Below, one piece after another: positions 19,720 to 28,541 of a stretch of DNA of 64,000 nucleotides. Origin of the DNA: Bradyrhizobium barranii subsp. apii. Lineage in GTDB: Bacteria; Pseudomonadota; Alphaproteobacteria; Rhizobiales; Xanthobacteraceae. The first letter of the stretch is position 1. Each line of letters opens with the position of its first letter. The notes under the pieces are model-generated. The model was not told where the DNA came from, ran no database searches, and worked only from the letters and a program-made list of their open reading frames with translations. The DNA lies in the NCBI RefSeq assembly GCF_011516635.5, contig NZ_CP096255.1, positions 992,001-1,056,000 of the forward strand, read 5' to 3'. Both the position numbers and the translations under genes were made by a program.

Positions 19720-20066
19720 CGATGCCGGCGAGCCTCATGATCTACGTGGCGACGCAACCTGTGGACTTCAGGAAGGGTGCAGAGGGCTTGGCGCTGCTGG
19801 CGAAGGATACGCTGGGCCATGACCCGATGAAGGGCGTGGCGGTGGTGTTCCGTGCGAAGCGCGCCGATCGGGTGAAGATCGTCGTCTGGGATGGCAGCGG
19901 CCTTGTGATGTACTGGAAGCGGCTCGATGGCAGCGGCTTCAAATGGCCACCCATCGTGGCCGGTGTGATGCGGATGAATGGGGCCCAGCTGTCAGCACTG
20001 CTGGCCGGCATGGATTGGACGCGCATGCACGCGCCTCGGATCCCGCAGCCGAAAGCGCTTGCGTAA
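19713..20066 (+). CDS. tnpB: IS66 TnpB (inner element, copy A)
   Basis: A 117-residue protein, the normal length for the family. Hallmarks: TQPVDFRKGAEGLALLAKDTLG, AVVFRAKRADRVKIVVWDGSGLVMYWKRL and FKWPPI. TnpB is required together with TnpA and TnpC for IS66 transposition; its biochemical role is unclear. It overlaps tnpA and precedes tnpC by 51 bases. Confidence 0.88.
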   Translation: MLTMPASLMIYVATQPVDFRKGAEGLALLAKDTLGHDPMKGVAVVFRAKRADRVKIVVWDGSGLVMYWKRLDGSGFKWPPIVAGVMRMNGAQLSALLAGMDWTRMHAPRIPQPKALA

Positions 20067-20117
20067 AAATGCAAATCATCGCTGCATCGTGACGCGAAGC
20101 ATGGCAAGCTCGGGCCA

Positions 20118-21683
20118 ATGAGTGATTTGCCTGATGAGCTACCGAGCGATCCAGCCGAGTTGCGTGCCTTTGCCGCGGCTCTGCTGGATCGCTGCGCCCG
20201 GCTCGAGCGGTTGCTCAAGCTTGCGAAAGATGCGCAGTTCGGTCGGTCCTCGGAAAAGCTGGACGCTGATCAGCTGCAGCTTGTTCTGGAGGATATCGAT
20301 CAGGCCGTTGCGGCTCTCGAAGCCGCCGAGAATCGTGCCAATCCCAAAACAGGCGAGAAGAGAGCTGCCGCGCGCAGAGCCAACCGTGGTCAGCTGCCGG
20401 AGCATTTGCCGCGCGTCATCGAGACTATGATGCCGGCCGAGAGCTGCTGCCCGTCTTGTAAGGGCAACCTCTTCGAGATTGGTCAGGATGAGAGCCAGAG
20501 GCTCGACGTCGTTCCGGCGCAGTATCGCGTCATCATCACCCGCCGTCCCAAGCTGGCCTGCCGCGCCTGTCATGGCGTCGTCCTGCAGCACGCGGCTCCC
20601 GAGCGATTGATCAGGGGAGGATTGCCCACCGAGCGGCTGGTCGCGCATGTGATCGATGCCAAGTATCACTGGCATTTGCCGCTTTACCGCCAGGCGCAGA
20701 TGCTGGCGACGCACGGAATAGCGCTGGATCGTTCCACGCTCGCCTTCTGGGTCGGCTATGCCGCCCAGGAATTGAAGCCCGTGTGGCATCGTCTGCGCCA
20801 GCTTCTGCTCGCCTCCTCGAAGCTCTGTGTCGATGAGACCCCGGCGCCGGTGCTGGATCCGGGGCGCGGCAGAACAAAAACCGGCTACTTCTGGGCGCTG
20901 TCACGCGATGACAGGCCTTGGGCCGGACCTGATCCGCCTGGGGTAGTCTATGCCTATGCACCGGGCCGCGGCGCCGTTCATGGCTTGCGGCTGCTGGAGG
21001 GCTATCGCGGCATCATCCACTGCGACGGCTATCAGGCTTACAAGACCATGACCCGAGAGACGCGTGCGGACGCCCTGTCCGGGACGCTCGCCTTCTGCTG
21101 GTCGCATCTGCGGCGCCAGTTTGTGAAGATCGAGCGGGAGGCTGCGCCTGCGCCAGCTCCGGTTGCCCGCGAGGCTCTTGAGCGCATCGCCCAGCTTTAC
21201 GCGGTCGAGAAGGCCCTCCGCGGCCGATCTGCGGACGAGCGCCGTGCTGGCCGACAAGCGCATACCCGGCCTCTGGTTGCAGCCTTGAAGCAGTGGTTTG
21301 AGGCCAAGCTCGATCACCTTGCGCAGAAGAGCGACACGGCGAAGGCTTTGCGCTATGCACTACGTCATTGGGACGGCCTGACGCTCTATCTTGATGATGG
21401 GCGCATCGAAATGGACACGAATGCTGTCGAGCGTGCGATGCGACCGATCAAGCTCAACGCCAAGAACTCTCTTTTTGCCGGTTGCGACGAAGGCGCCGGG
21501 AATTGGGCATTGCTGGCTTCGCTCATTGAGACCTGTAAGCTCAATGGCGTCAGTGCCGAGCACTGGCTCGCTGACGTTCTCGCCAAGCTCGTCAATGGTT
21601 GGCCTGCAGCGCGACTGGACGAACTGCTTCCCTGGGCGTCGACCTATACGATGCATACACGCGATCCGAGGCTGGCGGCATGA
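20118..21683 (+). CDS. tnpC: IS66 transposase TnpC (inner element, copy A)
   Basis: A full-length 521-residue DDE transposase. The N-terminal leucine-rich helix (LLDRCARLERLLKLAKDAQFGRSSEKLD) is followed by a zinc-binding segment with CCPSCKGN. The catalytic region comprises LCVDETPAPVLDPG (first Asp), GYRGIIHCDGYQAYK (second Asp) and DTNAVERAMRPIKLNAKNSLFAG (Glu). The C terminus is the LPWAST-type end. It overlaps the passenger gene by four bases (ATGA), so both are probably translated together. Confidence 0.92.
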   Translation: MSDLPDELPSDPAELRAFAAALLDRCARLERLLKLAKDAQFGRSSEKLDADQLQLVLEDIDQAVAALEAAENRANPKTGEKRAAARRANRGQLPEHLPRVIETMMPAESCCPSCKGNLFEIGQDESQRLDVVPAQYRVIITRRPKLACRACHGVVLQHAAPERLIRGGLPTERLVAHVIDAKYHWHLPLYRQAQMLATHGIALDRSTLAFWVGYAAQELKPVWHRLRQLLLASSKLCVDETPAPVLDPGRGRTKTGYFWALSRDDRPWAGPDPPGVVYAYAPGRGAVHGLRLLEGYRGIIHCDGYQAYKTMTRETRADALSGTLAFCWSHLRRQFVKIEREAAPAPAPVAREALERIAQLYAVEKALRGRSADERRAGRQAHTRPLVAALKQWFEAKLDHLAQKSDTAKALRYALRHWDGLTLYLDDGRIEMDTNAVERAMRPIKLNAKNSLFAGCDEGAGNWALLASLIETCKLNGVSAEHWLADVLAKLVNGWPAARLDELLPWASTYTMHTRDPRLAA

Positions 21684-22282
21684 GCCTGAACACGACCGCG
21701 GTCCGGATCAAGGTGACCCTCAAGGATGTGAAGCCGGAGGTGATGCGTCGCCTTGTCGTACCCGTCACCCTGCGCCTTGATCGGCTGCATCTGACGCTTC
21801 AGGAGGCATTCGGCTGGACGAACAGTCACCTCTTCGAGTTCTTTGCTGGTGAGGCACATTGGGGGATTCCCGACCCCGACAATGATTACGGTCACCAGCC
21901 CATGGATGCCCGCAAAGCGCGGCTGTGCGATATCGTTCGCGAGACCGGCGCCAAGACGATCCACTATCTCTATGACTTCGGCGACAGCTGGGACCATGTG
22001 ATCAAGCTCGAAAAATGGTTCGAGAACACCACGACGGAGGGGCTTCCCTTCCTGCTCGAGGCCGCCGGTCGTTGTCCTCCGGAAGACGTCGGCGGTGCGC
22101 CAGGCTATGCCGAATACCTCGCCGCCATCAGCGACCCCGCCCATCCCGAGCACGGACACATGCGCCTCTGGGGCCCGGAGCGGTTCGATCCCAACGTCGT
22201 CGACCGGAAGGCACTCGAAGCCGCCGTCAACGCGTTGTCCGACACAAGGAAGCCGCGGCGACGCGCCACGCGAACAAAATAG
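21680..22282 (+). CDS. Plasmid pRiA4b ORF-3-like passenger protein in IS66
   Basis: A 200-residue protein matching the pRiA4b ORF-3 family: VTLKDVKPEVMRRLVVPVTLRLDRLHLTLQEAFGW, HLFEFFAG, HYLYDFGDSWDHVIKLEKW, and a Cys-Pro-Pro-Glu-Asp-Val-Gly-Gly-based segment. The family's biochemical function is unknown. It overlaps tnpC by ATGA and lies inside the terminal repeat, so it moves with the element. A copy-B homologue at 50746-51347 is frameshifted. The Arg/Lys-rich C terminus might bind nucleic acid, but that is a guess. Confidence 0.85.
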   Translation: MSLNTTAVRIKVTLKDVKPEVMRRLVVPVTLRLDRLHLTLQEAFGWTNSHLFEFFAGEAHWGIPDPDNDYGHQPMDARKARLCDIVRETGAKTIHYLYDFGDSWDHVIKLEKWFENTTTEGLPFLLEAAGRCPPEDVGGAPGYAEYLAAISDPAHPEHGHMRLWGPERFDPNVVDRKALEAAVNALSDTRKPRRRATRTK

Positions 22283-22323
22283 GCGTCAAGCGCCATTCAA
22301 AAGGGCCGCAGAGCTACGCTTAC

Positions 22324-22795
22324 GATCGAGCGCACCATCAACGGCAAAACGCCGGAACAGCGGCTTGCGGTACGTCGTGATAAGTCGAGGCCGATCGTCG
22401 CCGATCTCGAAATCTGGATGCGTCAGCAGCGAACCTTGCTCTCATCAGGCAACGATACTGCAAAGGCGATCAACTACCTGCTCAACCGTTGGGCGGCGTT
22501 CACCCGCTTCCTGGACGATGGTCGCGTCTGCCTCTCGAACAACGCTGCCGAATGAGCCTTACGCGGTGTGGCTGTCGGAAGACGAAATTGGACCTTCGCC
22601 GGTTCAGATGCCGGCGGCCATCGCGCCGCCGCCGTCTATACCCTGATCGAAACCTGCAAGATGAACGACGTTGATCCGCAAGCTTGGCTCGCGGATGTGT
22701 TGGCCAGGTTTAGAGATCACCCCGTCAACAAAGTCGCCGACCTGCTCCCGTGGAATTGGAAGGCGACCCAACAGTCCAGAGCGGCTGCCGCCTGA
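22324..22795 (+). pseudogene. tnpC: IS66 TnpC (outer element), 3' part
   Basis: This continues the gene interrupted at 19208. After the repeated GATCGAGC it encodes TINGKTPEQRLAVRRDKSRP, INYLLNRWAAFTRFLDDGR, then SNNAAE followed by TGA at about 22553. The family has Arg there (NNAAERALRG), so it is a CGA-to-TGA type nonsense change. After the stop the frame continues GVAVGRRNWTFAGSDAGG, TLIETCKMNDVDP and LLPWNW. The element was already dead when, or soon after, the inner IS66 arrived. Confidence 0.85.
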
Positions 22796-22845
22796 GCGCC
22801 ACGGCTGACCGTCGCGCCTGCCCGGGGGGCTGACCGGATGCGTAC

Positions 22846-22853
22846 CTAAGGTT
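22846..22853. repeat. Target duplication CTAAGGTT, right copy
   Basis: Exact repeat of 16179-16186 directly after the right IS66 end (CCGGATGCGTAC). The nodD2 coding sequence resumes here. Confidence 0.9.
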
Positions 22854-22943
22854 GATCCTGCGTGCTGCTGCCGTGAGGTTGCGCTCAGTCATCAGAGCGT
22901 CAAGCGCGACGAGAAGATTTAGATCCAAGCCCTTGAAGCGCAT
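22846..22943 (-). pseudogene. nodD2: nodD2, 5' part
   Basis: From the ATG at 22943 the minus strand encodes [19 protein letters not shown] and on to RRINL, almost identical to the NodD1 N terminus and forming the first helices of the LysR-type HTH. The frame runs into the IS66 end and stops. The rest of the gene is at 15283-16186. A NolA-type operator lies about 340 bases upstream (23282-23310), in line with the known dependence of nodD2 on NolA. Confidence 0.9.
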
Positions 22944-23281
22944 ATCGTCTTATCCTGCGCGAGTGTCGTTGCGGTACATTAGAGTAGCGAAAGCGGCTCT
23001 GAAGCGCTCTCATCGGATCGCCTGAAACGAATCCGTTCCCATCCTGCGATCGCGAAAGAAGCTCGCGGAAGCCATCGTAAGGAGGGCGCGGAGGGCGGTC
23101 GGCGAACGACCGGCGACTGGAGTGTATCGGGAGCCGCGGAGCTGATCGATTTCGACACTCCGGCAACCCCGCAACACGACCTGGTCAATTTACGGCTGGC
23201 GCTGGCCCTGGTGCTATGGCCAGAGCCGTAAGTTCGCCGATGCCCCTGTCGATGGCCGCGCAACGCGTCCCAGCAGCGTGC
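22944..23281. other. nodD2 upstream region, no gene seen
   Basis: Roughly 340 bases between the operator and the nodD2 start. Short minus-strand frames are Arg/Ser-rich and look non-coding. It may serve as a long leader for nodD2. Confidence 0.4.
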
Positions 23282-23310
23282 CTACAACCTGACGCGGCGT
23301 GGGGTTCAAG
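23282..23310 (-). promoter_or_regulatory. NolA/MerR-type operator, copy c (before nodD2)
   Basis: Plus-strand sequence CTACAACCTGACG then CGGCGTGGGGTTCAAG. On the minus strand it reads CTTGAACC, CACGCCGCGTCAGG and TTGTAG. The spacing between CTTGAA and TTGTAG is identical to copies a and b. It points toward nodD2. Confidence 0.6.
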
Positions 23311-23563
23311 ACATTGATTGGACGAATCAAACATTATTGAGAAGTTGCCGCGATGGTGAGCGCTGTGCTTTCACGCAAGCTCACCGAGTCACATTTTGCG
23401 GCATCTACGGTCAGCGCCTGCCAGGCGTTTGCGACTGACCGACGGCTTGAGTGGCCTCTTAAGGAGGGCGCCGCCCGACACGGCGAAATGAGAAAGCGGC
23501 CGAATACGACCAAAGGCCGAACACGGTATTTGCAGCGTGCGGAGAGCGGCTCGTGGCCCCGAC

Positions 23564-24508
23564 CTAGCAGCGCCTGCGAGCTGGGCTCTTCTGATTCGCA
23601 GACGTCATGTGGGATCCCTCCTCCAACAGTATCCGCCGCATCCAAATGCTTGCCGGGTCCGTGTTGTGGAAGGCTGGCCACTGAACGGCCTCGGTGAACT
23701 GGGGCAGCGGCAGCGGTGGCTCGACGATCCGCAGAGGCGTCCGCTTTTCGAAGTGTCTGGCGAGCCGTAAGGGCATTGTCCCTATGCGGCTCGTGTCGAA
23801 CAGTATAGGCGGAATGAGGCTGAAGCCCTGCACAACGACCTCAATGCGTCTCTTAAGGCCGTGCTCAAGCAAAAACCATTCCTCGAGGTTGGGCCTTAGC
23901 GCCCGCCCGAACTTGGCCGCAACATGTCCCATCGAATTGTATTTATCAAACGTAAGCTGCCCTGACAGCTGCGTGTTCGAGCGGCATCCCACGCATACGA
24001 GAGTCTCTTCAAATAACGTCGCCTTCGGATGCGCGCTCGACATGAACAATTCCGGCAGAATGAGAAAATCGACCTCGCCGCGGCGGAGTAGCTCATCGGG
24101 CTCATCGGAATATGGTAGCAATTCGAAGCGTACTGCCGGAGCTTCCTGTGCGATGCGATCCACAATCCGCCGAAAAAAGACGATTGTCATGAAGTCGGAG
24201 AGAATGATCCTGAACCGTCGGTTCGACTGACTTGGGTCAAACGCGTCCCTTGAGATGATCGAGAGTTGAATATGCAGCAGGGCCTCGCGGACAGGGCTCG
24301 CAAGCGCCTCCGCGCCGGGCGTTGGGACGAGCTCGCGACCTCTCATCGTGAACAATTCATCGCGAAAATAGATGCGCAGCCGCGCGATCGCAGCACTCAT
24401 CGCGGGCTGGCTCAGATTGATTTTCCGTGCCGCCGCAGTGAGGTTTCGCTCGGTCATCAGAGCATCGAGCGCAACCAGAAGGTTTAGATCAAGTCCCTTG
24501 AACCGCAT
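23564..24508 (-). CDS. nodD1: LysR-type nod gene activator NodD1
   Basis: A 314-residue LysR-type regulator that binds the nod box and activates nod genes with plant flavonoids. The N-terminal HTH (residues ~1-60) reads [44 protein letters not shown]. The inducer-binding domain contains [25 protein letters not shown] and ETLVCVGC. It has the full family length, an intact frame and no internal stops. It is divergent from nodABC, and the nod box begins 12 bases upstream of its ATG, so NodD1 can also influence its own transcription. With nodD2 destroyed, this is the only NodD left in the window. Confidence 0.95.
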   Translation of the reverse strand: MRFKGLDLNLLVALDALMTERNLTAAARKINLSQPAMSAAIARLRIYFRDELFTMRGRELVPTPGAEALASPVREALLHIQLSIISRDAFDPSQSNRRFRIILSDFMTIVFFRRIVDRIAQEAPAVRFELLPYSDEPDELLRRGEVDFLILPELFMSSAHPKATLFEETLVCVGCRSNTQLSGQLTFDKYNSMGHVAAKFGRALRPNLEEWFLLEHGLKRRIEVVVQGFSLIPPILFDTSRIGTMPLRLARHFEKRTPLRIVEPPLPLPQFTEAVQWPAFHNTDPASIWMRRILLEEGSHMTSANQKSPARRRC

Positions 24509-24519
24509 GTTGTGAGTCT

Positions 24520-24566
24520 ATCCATCGTGTGGATGAGTTCTATCGAAACAACGGAATGTTGGATAG
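24520..24566 (+). promoter_or_regulatory. nod box upstream of the nodABC operon
   Basis: ATCCATCGTGTGGATG at 24520, then TTCTATCGAAACAA, then GTTGGATAG follows the 47-bp nod box layout (ATC-N9-GAT motifs, conserved ATCGAAACAA). It lies between divergent nodD1 and nodA. NodD1 binding here should drive the nodA-onward operon, whose first gene starts about 0.8 kb downstream. Confidence 0.9.
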
Positions 24567-25345
24567 CAAACATCAGTTTGGAAACTGATTAGGCGTACCA
24601 CGATGGCTGCTTGCCATTACGCGAGTTCCGAAACGGACTGCTGGGGTGTGCGAGCACCTGCCGAATCCGTTTAGGGGCGGGTGTCGGCGCGCTATCCGAG
24701 CAACGTCTGTTCTTCTCGGTGCGACGAGCGGCCTGACACGGCGCTCGCTCGTACTGCCGATAAACGTTCGTATGTGTCTTCCATCCCTTTCCATATTTGT
24801 GGTGTACCCGCGTACACTAGAGATGGCTTACGCCTCACCCTAGTGTCGGAACCGAGAGGCAGGCGCACATTGCGGATGCCAAACGTCACCCGCGACCGGC
24901 CAAATAGTTGCTTGTCCATCACATTCAGAGTGTGTCGAAGATGCATATGACCCAAGTTGATCTGGGGCCGATCGGGAGCGCTTGCGGTGAGATCTCGTTC
25001 ATCGATGGGGCGCCATCAGACCGCACAGCATCGATAGCAATCCTGGACCGGACCGAACCTCTTGATAATGCGGGTAGGTGCCGGACAATCCAAGCGCCAC
25101 GTCGGCATGTCTGGCAGATCTCGGACATGACATTGACTGGGATGACCAGCGCCGACTGCACGATCGCCTCTTCTCTGGCCAAGGCGCCACTCCAAGGGGG
25201 CCGTTCTGCCGCGCCGCTGGCGAACTGAGCCGGGCGCCGGCGCCCCACGTCAGTGCATTCGAGTATTGATCAGCGATTCAGCCGATAGTGAGTTGTTCAC
25301 GTGACCACCTCCGCTCTTAACGTCACTGGTGCAGGGAAGCCCGTC
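24567..25345 (+). other. nod operon leader with possible nodY/nodK relic
   Basis: Bradyrhizobium usually has a small gene, nodY or nodK, between the nod box and nodA. Here the best candidate is the frame from the ATG at 24941 to 25228 (product MHMTQVDLGPIGSACGEISF and on, 95 residues), but I cannot confirm identity. Upstream frames (24646-24843, 24681-24950) overlap in different frames. The region is either a divergent nodK or a decayed one. Confidence 0.35.
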
Positions 25346-25978
25346 ATGAATATTCCCGGATCTCGGTCGGCGGAAAGTCGTTCCGCGCGCCCTCAAGTGC
25401 AGTGGAGCCTGCATTGGGAAAGCGAGCTGCGGCTGGGCGACCATACCGAGCTCGCTGAGTTTTTCCGCGAAAGCTATGGGCCGACCGGTGCTTTTAATGC
25501 GCAGCCATTTGAGGGGAGTCGAAGTTGGGCCGGTGCAAGGCCGGAGGTCCGCGTAATTGGTTACGACGCGCACGGCGTAGCTGCTCACATCGGCGCCCTA
25601 CGCCGCTTCATCAAGATTGACGGGGGCGATCTACTCGTGGCCGAACTGGGACTATATGCGGTGCGTCCGGATCTCGAGGGGCTTGGAATCAGCCACTCAA
25701 TGCGCGTGATGTATCCTGCGCTGCAGGAGCTCGGGGTTCCGTTCGGCTTTGGTACGGTTCGGCCCGCGCTTGAGAGGCACCTTACCAGACTGATTGGAAG
25801 GCAGGGGCTGGCAACCCTCATGTCCGGCATTCGCGTCCGGTCCACCCACGCAGATGTGTATCCCAATTTGCTGCCGGTCCGGATCGAGGACGTTCTCGTG
25901 GTGGTGTTCCCGCTCGGACGCCCGATCAGCGAGTGGCCGGCCGGGACGATCATCGACCGGAACGGGCCTGAGCTGTGA
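25346..25978 (+). CDS. nodA: Nod factor N-acyltransferase NodA
   Basis: NodA transfers a fatty acyl chain to the free amino group of the deacetylated chitin oligomer, in the cytosol. The 210-residue product starts [20 protein letters not shown] and includes [54 protein letters not shown] and [12 protein letters not shown], matching NodA throughout. The ATG at 25346 is chosen over the GTG at 25301 because AGGGA is well placed and known Bradyrhizobium NodA begins here. Its stop overlaps the nodB start. Confidence 0.95.
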   Translation: MNIPGSRSAESRSARPQVQWSLHWESELRLGDHTELAEFFRESYGPTGAFNAQPFEGSRSWAGARPEVRVIGYDAHGVAAHIGALRRFIKIDGGDLLVAELGLYAVRPDLEGLGISHSMRVMYPALQELGVPFGFGTVRPALERHLTRLIGRQGLATLMSGIRVRSTHADVYPNLLPVRIEDVLVVVFPLGRPISEWPAGTIIDRNGPEL

Positions 25979-26634
25979 AAGGGCTCGTCCCCCTGTCTGC
26001 GGTGCGTCGCGACTACGCCGACGTCAGCGCAAGTCGCTGTGTCTATTTGACCTTTGATGATGGGCCAAATCCATTTTGCACGCCCGACGTGCTCGATGTG
26101 CTGACGCAACATCGGGTGCCGGCGACGTTCTTCGTTATCGGCACGTACGTGACCGATCAGCCTGAACTCATTCGACGAATGATTGCGCAAGGACACGAGG
26201 TTGCAAACCACACGATGACGCATCCGGATCTCTCCAGATGTGAACCAGCGGTGGTTCACGATGAAGTGCTAACGACGAGCAAGGCGATCCGTTCGGCATG
26301 CCCGCAGGCTTCGCCCAGGCACATGCGAGCACCCTACGGCTTATGGACCCAAGCGGTCCTCGCTACGACAGCGAGCGCTGGCCTCACAGCTCTGCACTGG
26401 TCGGTCGATCCGAGAGATTGGTCGCGCCCAGGCGTCGATAGGATTGTGAATTCAGTGCTGGCGGCCGTTCGTCCAGGCGCAATTGTACTTCTGCACGACG
26501 GGTATCCTCCTGGTGAGGAAAGACTCTGCAGCGATGCCACTCTGCGTGATCAGACGGTGATGGCGCTGTCACATCTGATACCGGTTCTGCAACAGCGCGG
26601 GTTTGCAATCCGTCCGCTTCCTCAACTTCACTAA
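25975..26634 (+). CDS. nodB: Chitooligosaccharide deacetylase NodB
   Basis: NodB removes the acetyl group from the non-reducing terminal GlcNAc, making the substrate for NodA. It is a 219-residue polysaccharide deacetylase. TFDDGP is at residues 26-31 (catalytic Asp pair), the zinc ligands His79 and His83 are in HTMTH, and RAPYG and LLHDG motifs follow. The GTG start at 25975 overlaps the nodA stop (GTGA), indicating translational coupling. Intact and full length. Confidence 0.95.
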   Translation: MKGLVPLSAVRRDYADVSASRCVYLTFDDGPNPFCTPDVLDVLTQHRVPATFFVIGTYVTDQPELIRRMIAQGHEVANHTMTHPDLSRCEPAVVHDEVLTTSKAIRSACPQASPRHMRAPYGLWTQAVLATTASAGLTALHWSVDPRDWSRPGVDRIVNSVLAAVRPGAIVLLHDGYPPGEERLCSDATLRDQTVMALSHLIPVLQQRGFAIRPLPQLH

Positions 26635-26649
26635 ACAAAACTGGCCCCA

Positions 26650-28005
26650 ATGGACCTGCTCGCTACAACCAGCGCTGTCGCCGTTTCGTCTTATGCGCTG
26701 CTCTCAACTGTCTACAAGAGCGCGCAAGCGCTCTATGCTCAGCCGGCGAATACCTCGTCGCTGCAGACCGATCTGGGCCAATCCGAGGTAGCTCTGCCCA
26801 GCGTGGACGTCATCGTGCCTTGCTTCAACGAGGACCCGAACACGCTCTCCAAATGTCTCGAGTCGATTGCAGGTCAAGACTACGGTGGAAGACTGCAGGT
26901 CTATGTGGTCGACGACGGATCTGCAAATCGCGATGTCGTGGGGCCTGTACACGACCTCTATGCGAACGATCCGAGATTCAGCATCATCCTGCTGGCCAAG
27001 AACGTTGGAAAGCGCAAGGCGCAGATCGCCGCTATACGTAGCTCGTCCGGGAACCTGGTGCTCAACGTCGACTCGGATACGATACTAGCCGCTGACGTGG
27101 TCAAGAAGCTTGCATTGAAGATGCAGGAGCCGGAAGTCGGCGCCGCCATGGGCCAGTTGATAGCGAGCAACCGCAGCCAAACCTGGCTAACCAAGCTAAT
27201 CGATATGGAATACTGGCTAGCGTGCAACGAAGAGCGCGCGGCACAGGCTCGCTTCGGTGCAGTCATGTGCTGCTGCGGCCCCTGCGCGATGTATCGTCGC
27301 TCCGTCCTCGCTTTGCTGCTTGATCAATACGAAACGCAATTCTTTCGCGGAAAGCCGAGCGATTTTGGCGAGGATCGCCACCTAACTATCCTCATGCTCA
27401 AAGCGGGATTTCGAACCGAGTATGTCCCGGATGCCATCGCGGCAACAGTCGTACCCGACAGCCTTGGGCCGTATTTGCGTCAGCAACTCCGTTGGGCACG
27501 GAGTACCTTTAGGGACACGTTTCTTGCATTGCGCCTGCTGCCCGAACTCGATGGCTATCTCACGCTAGACGTTGTCGGACAAAATCTCGGCCCTTTACTC
27601 CTCGTATTGTCATCACTGGCTGCGCTTGCACAGCTCGCAATCGGCGGTTCGGTGCCCTGGTGGACGGGATTGACAATTGCTGCAATGACAATAATCCGGT
27701 GCAGTGTCGCGGCGTTTCGTGCCCGCGAATTGCGCTTTATCGGCTTCTCGCTCCATACGCCTATCAATATATTTATCCTACTTCCTTTGAAGGCTTATGC
27801 GCTTTGTACATTGAGCAATAGCGATTGGCTGTCGCGCAAGCTCGTCAATGTGCCGAGCGCAGGGGACAAGAAGGCCACTATCCCGGCTACTAACACTGGA
27901 TCGAGCGCTGCAGCTACTGCAGAAATTGTTGAAGCAATTCGCAAGCGGAGGTCGCGCGGTTCCTCGGGCGAGCCGGCGACTGACAATATGTGCGGTGGCG
28001 ATTGA
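26650..28005 (+). CDS. nodC: Nod factor chitin synthase NodC
   Basis: NodC is the processive inner-membrane GT2 glycosyltransferase that builds the chitin oligomer backbone from UDP-GlcNAc. Motifs: VDVIVPCFNEDPNTL, YVVDDGS, LVLNVDSDT, GEDRHLT (catalytic base region) and QQLRWARS (the QxxRW motif). Hydrophobic segments lie at the N terminus and in the C-terminal ~120 residues (LGPLLLVLSSLAALAQLAIGG). The 451-residue length is somewhat shorter at the C terminus than some Bradyrhizobium NodC proteins. All catalytic motifs are present. It starts 15 bases after nodB. Confidence 0.95.
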   Translation: MDLLATTSAVAVSSYALLSTVYKSAQALYAQPANTSSLQTDLGQSEVALPSVDVIVPCFNEDPNTLSKCLESIAGQDYGGRLQVYVVDDGSANRDVVGPVHDLYANDPRFSIILLAKNVGKRKAQIAAIRSSSGNLVLNVDSDTILAADVVKKLALKMQEPEVGAAMGQLIASNRSQTWLTKLIDMEYWLACNEERAAQARFGAVMCCCGPCAMYRRSVLALLLDQYETQFFRGKPSDFGEDRHLTILMLKAGFRTEYVPDAIAATVVPDSLGPYLRQQLRWARSTFRDTFLALRLLPELDGYLTLDVVGQNLGPLLLVLSSLAALAQLAIGGSVPWWTGLTIAAMTIIRCSVAAFRARELRFIGFSLHTPINIFILLPLKAYALCTLSNSDWLSRKLVNVPSAGDKKATIPATNTGSSAAATAEIVEAIRKRRSRGSSGEPATDNMCGGD

Positions 28006-28035
28006 TCGAGCCAATAACAACAGGTTAATCAACCC

Positions 28036-28541
28036 ATGAGACTGGACAAGAACTATCATCTGTTCGAGCGTGATCTTGCTGTTGGTGATCAGTGGCGCCT
28101 CGACAGTAACCCGTTGGAACAGGAGCGTTACGCGCAAATGTTTCGGATGTCGCGTTCCAATGGGGATGTTACGCGTGCCCTTGAGGTCGGAGGTGCAGCC
28201 TTCGCATTCACGGAAATGCTGGGACCCCACTGCCAGCGAATTACCGTGCAGGATGTCATGCCGCAGGATTAAGCGCGCACGGCAAAGAACGGAGAGGCGG
28301 TCATGGTGAGCATGCTTGCGCCAAATGGCGCTCTGGTCTTCGGATTCGCGCGTGATGCTTGTCGACGCTGGGGCCATGCTGCTGAGACGGCGATTGCTCT
28401 CTTGAATGAGAGTTTATCCGAATCGAGCGTCAGCACTGCCAGACTGGTTCGGTCGACCAAGATTGCCTGCTCATTCTGTTCCGGAAGTCGAATAGCTCGT
28501 CGAAACAATCAAATTGCGGTCGTTGGGCCGAGGGGCGTATG
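28036..28541 (+). pseudogene. nodS: nodS, inactivated by internal deletion
   Basis: NodS is the S-adenosylmethionine-dependent N-methyltransferase of Nod factor, about 200-210 residues. Here the first 78 codons are present (YHLFERDLAVGDQWRLDSNPLE, ALEVGGAAFAFTEMLGPHC, VQDVMP), then TAA at 28270. A C-terminal piece starts at 28303 (MVSMLAPNGALVFGFARDACRRWGHAAET, ALLNESLSE), drifting out of frame before nodU. About 70 middle codons, including much of the SAM-binding/catalytic core, are missing and the frame is lost. The strain should not N-methylate its Nod factor through this copy. Confidence 0.85.

Larger units (their letters stand above)
19209..22323 (+). mobile_element. Inner IS66-family element, copy A, with passenger gene
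   Basis: Inverted ends GTAAGCGTAGC at 19209 and GCTACGCTTAC ending at 22323 are flanked by an exact 8-bp duplication, GATCGAGC, at 19201-19208 and 22324-22331. Length 3115 bp. It carries tnpA, tnpB, tnpC and a fourth, pRiA4b ORF-3-like gene, all open and overlapping or closely spaced. It looks intact and is the youngest layer of this nest. A decayed second copy (B) is at 47339-51389 in the same orientation. Confidence 0.92.
16187..22845 (+). mobile_element. Outer IS66-family element inserted in nodD2, itself nested
   Basis: The ends are perfect inverted 12-mers, GTACGCATCCGG at 16187 and its complement ending at 22845, flanked by the 8-bp duplication CTAAGGTT. In order it carries tnpA, the 5' part of tnpB, a group II intron inserted in tnpB, the middle part of tnpC, a second complete IS66 element (19209-22323) and the 3' part of tnpC. 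The tnpB 3' end and tnpC 5' end are missing, together with the intron 3' end, so a deletion followed intron entry. Confidence 0.9.
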
